From positions 248,001 to 312,000 of the forward strand of contig WHUZ01000038.1 in NCBI GenBank assembly GCA_015179045.1: a stretch of 64,000 nucleotides of DNA, in the 5' to 3' direction. This document shows, in pieces, positions 59,207 through 64,000 of this stretch. Source of the stretch: Kalaharituber pfeilii. Its lineage: Eukaryota; Ascomycota; Pezizomycetes; Pezizales; Pezizaceae. The notes below the pieces were generated by a model, which had not been told where the DNA came from, did no database searches, and saw nothing but the letters and a program-made list of their open reading frames with translations. Each line of letters starts with the position of its first letter. Positions within the stretch are counted from its first letter, which is position 1. The position numbers were made by a program, and so were the translations under genes.

Positions 59207-60550
59207 GCATTTACTTTTTTGCTTTTCCTTCGCGAGATTGGGTGGGTTTAGCCTTTTTTTGACAGCAGGCTAGTGCTATGGTGTTGGTTTGGGCGTTTGC
59301 GGGGGCAGGAGAGGAAGGAGGTGGTTGGGGTTACAAAGACAGGTTTGTGGTGGAAGTCTGGTGGCGGAGGGATAGTAACTGGGGGATTTATATATCGCGG
59401 GAACGGAAATCGATATAGAGTGGAGAGGAGGGCGGGGGAAGTGTTGCGCGGAGGACATACATGAAAAGCATGGACTTGAGGGTAAGAAGGGGACAAGAAC
59501 CAAAACCCAAGGATTGGGTTGTTGGACGGGAGAAGAGGGAAAGAAAATGAGAGGATGCCGTAGGATTGGAAAAGGGCTCAGACGCCTTTGATTTGTTTGT
59601 TTAATTCTTTTAAATACTCTTCTTACCGTGGGTTGCGCGGGGAGGAGAGGGAGAGGGAGAGAAAGTATAACAAAGCGATCACGGTAGTGTGGGGGGGAAG
59701 AGTGGGGTGGAAGTCTACGAGACATCGTTTTTCGATTTGCAATTTGCGGTCGCGATTCTTGTTTTCTGTTTTGTTTTCTTTGACAGTTTGTTGTTTAGTA
59801 TTCATCTGAAGCCTATCGGGAAATGTTTAAGATATCTTTTATTTTCCTCGTACCCCCCCTTTTTTTAATTTCATTATTTCAAAGAGTGACATGAGAAGAT
59901 ATCCTTTAAAAATTTTATTTTTCTTTTTTCTTTCCAAGTCGCACTCCTAGAACATGGAATTTTACGGGTACTACATAATTTGAGTCAGCGAAATGTCCCT
60001 GCGCTGGAGCTGTGACGGTTAGTTAAGTATGTAGTAATATCGTGGATTTGCACCGTACCTTCCTTCGTATGCAGCCCAGCTGGAGAGATATCATGTGTAT
60101 CGGCTGTAGGATTTCTTTCTTTGTTTTTTTCTTTTTTTTTGTTTTTGCTATTCTGTCTGGATGGCTTGGAGATAATAGGGGGAAGGGTGGTCAAAAAAAA
60201 ATAAATAAAAATAAAAAAAAAAGCTCTTTCTGGTATTACACTCTGCAGGGCAGTGGAGTGGGGGAATGACAAATGTTCGACAAATTGTACTCTACAGAGA
60301 ACTTTCCGCTGCTCTATGCATACTTGCGACTTTTTTCTTCACATTATGCGGTTGCCGACAATTCACCATGCGAGGTATAAATTTGCCGTTTGTAACCGGA
60401 GTTTAACCGGTATGAGGGTAACTCTGCGGAGGACAGACACCCATGCATCTTGCCTCACGCATCTCTTCACCAATTCTCAATACGAAAGGAAATAAAATCA
60501 CAAGAGTCCACCGACCGCCTGTCCAGTAACAATGAGTGCAAAAGGCTTAT
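59207..60550. other. Spacer without supportable gene
   Basis: Purine/pyrimidine-biased tracts and A/T runs; the overlapping frames near 59.3-59.7 kb are compositional artefacts. Confidence 0.45.
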
Positions 60551-60658
60551 CGGCGTCGACAAGACTCGAATTTGCGCATGGAGACCGTAAGGGATAATCT
60601 ATGTTACGGGTTACTACCATATGCTAGTCACTCCCCCTAACCACTTAGGCACGACATC
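60551..60658 (-). pseudogene. Decayed tRNA-Ser copy with anticodon AGC
   Basis: Same length (108 nt) and nearly the same intron as the tRNA at 59,099, in the opposite orientation, 1.3 kb away. Changes: an A-C mismatch in the acceptor stem (GATGTCG/CGACGCC), CCC to CCT in the D arm, a T-C mismatch in the anticodon stem, an A-C mismatch in the T stem, and anticodon AGA changed to AGC. Most stem changes are C-to-T or G-to-A. Probably inactive. Confidence 0.85.
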
Positions 60659-61483
60659 TGGTGGTAAGTTGAATTCTGTAAAATGCGCAAGTAGATTTAG
60701 TTGAGAAGCGATAGGGGACGGGTACTAGAACAGGTTGCAAAGAGAAAGGGGATTTAGGCTAAATGGGGCGACATGTGAGAGTATGATAGGAGGGCTAATA
60801 ATTAGCGCAAGTGACTATTAAGCAGGGATAGGTCAAGGTAGGCATTGGCAGGAATACGGTGCAGGAATACGGTGCAGGAATACGGCATTTGCCAGTCAGC
60901 GATGATCTCTGGTAGCAACTCAATGACTTTTTGTTTTCATTATCTACTAGTAACATTATGTCAGTTATAAGAAAGGAGACATGAAACCGGATAACGATTT
61001 CACGTATTAAGCAACACACACAAAAAAAAAATCTCCGTAACAAAAGAAAAAAAAGAGAAATCTTCTACCAACGGAAACATCTTCCTGACTCTCATACATT
61101 TCATCGCATCCCGCTAATGCTCACGCCGAGATGATCATCACTTGATCGGCGTGCAGGATCTTTAATAACACAGGAATGACACGCAATTGCATATAAACGA
61201 AGGGTAATGACAGCGATATTCGGAATGCAGAGACGGCAAAAGTGGAAAAAAAAAGAACAGCCATTGGCCTTTCTTTGGCCTTCATTGGATATTAAAAGCC
61301 TAAAGCCTCCGATCAGGTGCTCTCGGTGGAAAAGATCTGAAGGTCGCAAGACGTTCATGCATGCATATGGATATGTAATATGTGATCAAAAGTATGCGCG
61401 CTAAAAGATGCGAAATTGACCATTAGTCCACTTATACACGGAATGGTAGATAGAGTATGTATTCACTTTTACCTTCATGCTAT
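60659..61483. other. Spacer with a short tandem repeat
   Basis: Three copies of a 14-bp unit containing GCAGGAATACGGT at 60,849-60,888. Otherwise no supportable feature. Confidence 0.5.
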
Positions 61484-62751
61484 TCAATAATTCACACTTC
61501 CTTTCCTGCCAGCGCCTAGCATCTGCTTTCTACCTGGGCGGCCCATGGGCGGTCTTCTGACGCTGGGTACATCATAGGTGGCAGTTGCAGCCCATGAAAC
61601 TGGTCGACTAGATGCAATTTTCCGTGCAGTGCTGTCCAAGTCTTCTGTTGCCGGAATATAAATTTGAGATTGCCCGACAAGCGAATCCCTTTTCACCTTT
61701 CTGGACAGCCTTTTTCCTACTCCACCAACCCACTTTCCAACATCACCAAGGGTATCCGTCAAGGTCTCAGAATAGGTCTGACTGTTGGTTCTATACGGCG
61801 GAAAGCTCACATATTCCTTTGCGAAAGGGCTCTCTCTCAGGTCAATGCTACGCGGTGTGCTAGGACGACTACTTTGGTTACTCCCAGTGCCCGAAAGGTA
61901 GCTGCTCAAGCTGCGAGTGGAGGCGGTAAGCAGCGACGAAGTGCTATCGGCTCTCTCCAGCAATTTGGGGCGGACAGGTGCCGAATATTCCGCAGTGAAT
62001 GGAATCGCCTGCTTTGGTTCGGATCCAACAGAGCTCAGACTCGCCATCGGGTCACTTGTTCGTGGGGGCTGCATCGCAGGACAACCAGGGATTGCGAAGC
62101 TCTGTTTGATGCCAGATACCGTGATGTTGGAGACACTCTACAGCATATTAGAGTTGTTTTTCACAAGCACCTAGCAGCGAGAGTACGTACCTGAGTGGGC
62201 ATAACAGCAGCCAATCTTGTCTTTATTCCTACCTGGGGGTTATAGAATCCTGGAATGGAATATCCGGTGGAATAGTGGTCACCCGTATCCAATGTTCGGC
62301 TGCTGACTCCTAGGGTTCCGATTTTCATCTCCGGGGCTACCGATATTTCAGTTGGTGCCGGATAGTCATCCGGCGACAGAGTAGTTTGATGATTGACCGA
62401 TGGTTCAGTAAGTAGTGCTGGTGTCTCCAAGACAATATTATGACAGTCGCCTAGAGCGCCACAATCCTTTGTTGGTTCGAGAGCAACACAAACACAAGGT
62501 GCGCTGCACCCACACAACCTTGCGGAAGGCGGTGTACCTACTGCATGTACACCTGAGTGGCATGATCTCGGTGATGATGTTGGCAAGGGTCGGAAAAACA
62601 AATTTGCTGCACTGAGCTTGTGCCTTAGGGTCTGGATGCTGGAAGTCTGCTTTATCGTTCTATGAAGTGACTCCGCCATTGCCCCAGACTCGGTGGTAGT
62701 AGGGGTGACAAACAAATTCCCATCCATGTCGCACCGTAAGCTTGCGTCCAT
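61484..62751 (-). CDS. Unrecognised serine-rich protein with a basic C terminus
   Basis: Exon 1 62191-62751, intron 62138-62190 (GTACGT donor, TCTAAT branch, TGTAG acceptor), exon 2 61484-62137; 404 residues from ATG 62751 (MDASLRCDMDGNLFVTP). Exon 1 is S/T/P-rich with several cysteines (ARLCGCSAPCVCVAL). Exon 2 contains SSLLTASTRSLSSYLSGTGS, then ETLTDTLGDVGKWVGGVGKR and KVKRDSL, a probable amphipathic helix followed by basic residues, and ends RKQMLGAGRKGSVNY. No membrane segment or catalytic motif seen, and no family recognised. The clean intron and continuous frame support a real gene; the GDVGKWVGGVGKRLSRKVKR block is the best candidate for a conserved membrane- or protein-binding motif. 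Confidence 0.7.
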
Positions 62752-64000
62752 TTAATGTTGATTCAACTTCATGTGTCAAGGAATGGGGTGGGTAGAGAAT
62801 GGTTAGCGACTTTTAGCCACAGATTTGTATTGTTCGAAGAATGTCCTGTAGATGGGAAATGCATGTATGTGGGCTGTGTTTGAGAAAGGTAAACACACGA
62901 CTAACCGGTTTCGGCAGTGCAACATTCCGCAATATGCCTTAAGCCATCTCTGAGCCTAAGCTTTCAACCACTCCATTGATAAATGACTACACACTATCTG
63001 CGTCCGGAGAAAGCCTGGTACAGAAATTCAGTTATTTCCGAAAGCATCAGCTTGAATCGGAGCCTCTATCGTATGACAATTATTTGAGCGTGAGTTTCAC
63101 TGGGGAAAGTGATGATGGGAGAGGCTCAGCTAAAGACTCCTTATTCTTCCGAGCTTCCTTCGTCACTCATTCATACTCTCAATTATATCTAACGGTTGTC
63201 AAAGTGTCCCCTTTGTGGTTTAGGCAGTTTCACAAGCTTTAATCCCATAGGCTGGCGAAGATTTCCAAGCAACATAACCATGAGCCACATTATGACGATG
63301 TAGAAATAATCGCGCTATTCCATTCAAGAATCACTTATGCACACCGCCTCTCTTTTGAAGCATGAAGCTATTCGGTGTTCAGTCAACCAAGGATGTTATT
63401 GGGATCAACGCTTATGGTAGGTATCCCAACATTCTAAAAAGGGGATAAAAACTAAATGATTCAACAATGATAACATCACTATACAGGTCGGAGATATGTA
63501 ATGTGAAATGAGATAAAGAAAACACCGAGGGAAGATGCATCGGGAGAAATTCGTAAATCGTTATCAAATGTCATAAAGTCGTGGAGAACTAGTATCTTTG
63601 ACTGCTTCCAAGGTTCCCCAAGTGAGGTCATGACACTCTTGATTCAGCCGGTAGGTCAGCGGAAGGCTATGGTTTCTTCTCCTTGTTCATCTTGTTCAAT
63701 GTATAATCTCTTGTGTATTGCTGGCCTCGATACTGACTCAGGAATGCGTGAAAAGGTACGACTACACGTTCCTGTCAGATTTTTTTTTTTTTTTTTGCTA
63801 CAACGAAAATATTTGACTTACATCCACGTAGCTTTAAATGAGGCAAGCTTGTCAAGCGCCCATTTGTAGGGCTGAAACCGCTGCCCGAAAATGCTCGAGG
63901 AGCACTCAAACTGTGCTACCATTTGGCTATATCTTATATCCTGCTCAAGGTCACTGGCCCATACCCAGTCATCGTGATTTCTGCCTTTGACATGAATTCG
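62752..64000. other. Spacer to window end
   Basis: No convincing ORF. Contains a T18 run at 63,780-63,797 without the family hairpin seen elsewhere. Confidence 0.45.

Noticed and set aside
60849..60888. Three-copy 14-bp tandem as a CRISPR-like or regulatory array
   Set aside because: No spacers and only three units; a simple tandem duplication.
63780..63797. T18 run as another retroposon tail
   Set aside because: No family hairpin or flanking duplication next to it.

Overview
The window looks like nuclear DNA of a filamentous ascomycete (Pezizomycotina). Genes are interrupted by 48-77 nt introns with GTAAGT/GTGAGT-type donors and CTAAC/CTAAT-like branch sites. Recognisable proteins belong to fungal families (Mtc1/DUF5427, DUF1772, hemerythrin-like, PhzF-like), and spacers are long and rich in retroposon debris. 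I could not name the species.

Layout: 1-3.2 kb holds a decayed coding relic and an MTC1 homologue (minus). 3.2-10.2 kb has no supportable gene. 10.2-24.1 kb is the gene-dense core: a four-exon gene for a roughly 2,480-residue disordered nuclear-type protein (plus), a DUF1772 membrane protein (minus) and a roughly 800-residue multi-pass membrane protein (plus). 24-64 kb is a sparse, repeat-rich accessory-type region. It contains a five-exon gene with an HMG-box-like start (29.7-30.8 kb), a broken PhzF-like gene (40.5-41.5 kb), a hemerythrin-like gene (47.2-48.2 kb), three unrecognised low-complexity or basic proteins (54.6-55.4, 57.0-58.3 and 61.5-62.75 kb), two intron-containing tRNA-Ser(AGA) genes, one decayed tRNA-Ser copy, and several eroded gene fragments.

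The most interesting signal is a family of very short retroposons. At least five insertions of 50-119 bp carry a poly-A (or poly-T) tail and perfect 12-14 bp target-site duplications. They share a 3' terminal hairpin, CCCYRC...GYRGGG, followed by GTTACGTGA. Its stem shows compensatory changes between copies. Two larger elements (34,973-35,677 and 52,324-52,812), each with its own target-site duplication, carry a LINE ORF1 (gag-like) fragment followed within about 200-300 bp by a related tail and poly-A. They resemble mammalian HAL1-type ORF1-only derivatives of a LINE and could be the link between a parent LINE and the micro-copies. One micro-copy is nested inside the ORF1 fragment of the other element. 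Two MITE-like DNA elements are also bounded by inverted repeats: one hAT-like with an 8-bp duplication, one with a TA duplication.

Several otherwise convincing genes (MTC1, the 800-residue membrane protein, the PhzF-like gene) carry apparent single-base deletions at short homopolymers. For the first two I favour assembly error; the PhzF-like gene also has a stop codon and a lost catalytic residue and looks like a real pseudogene.
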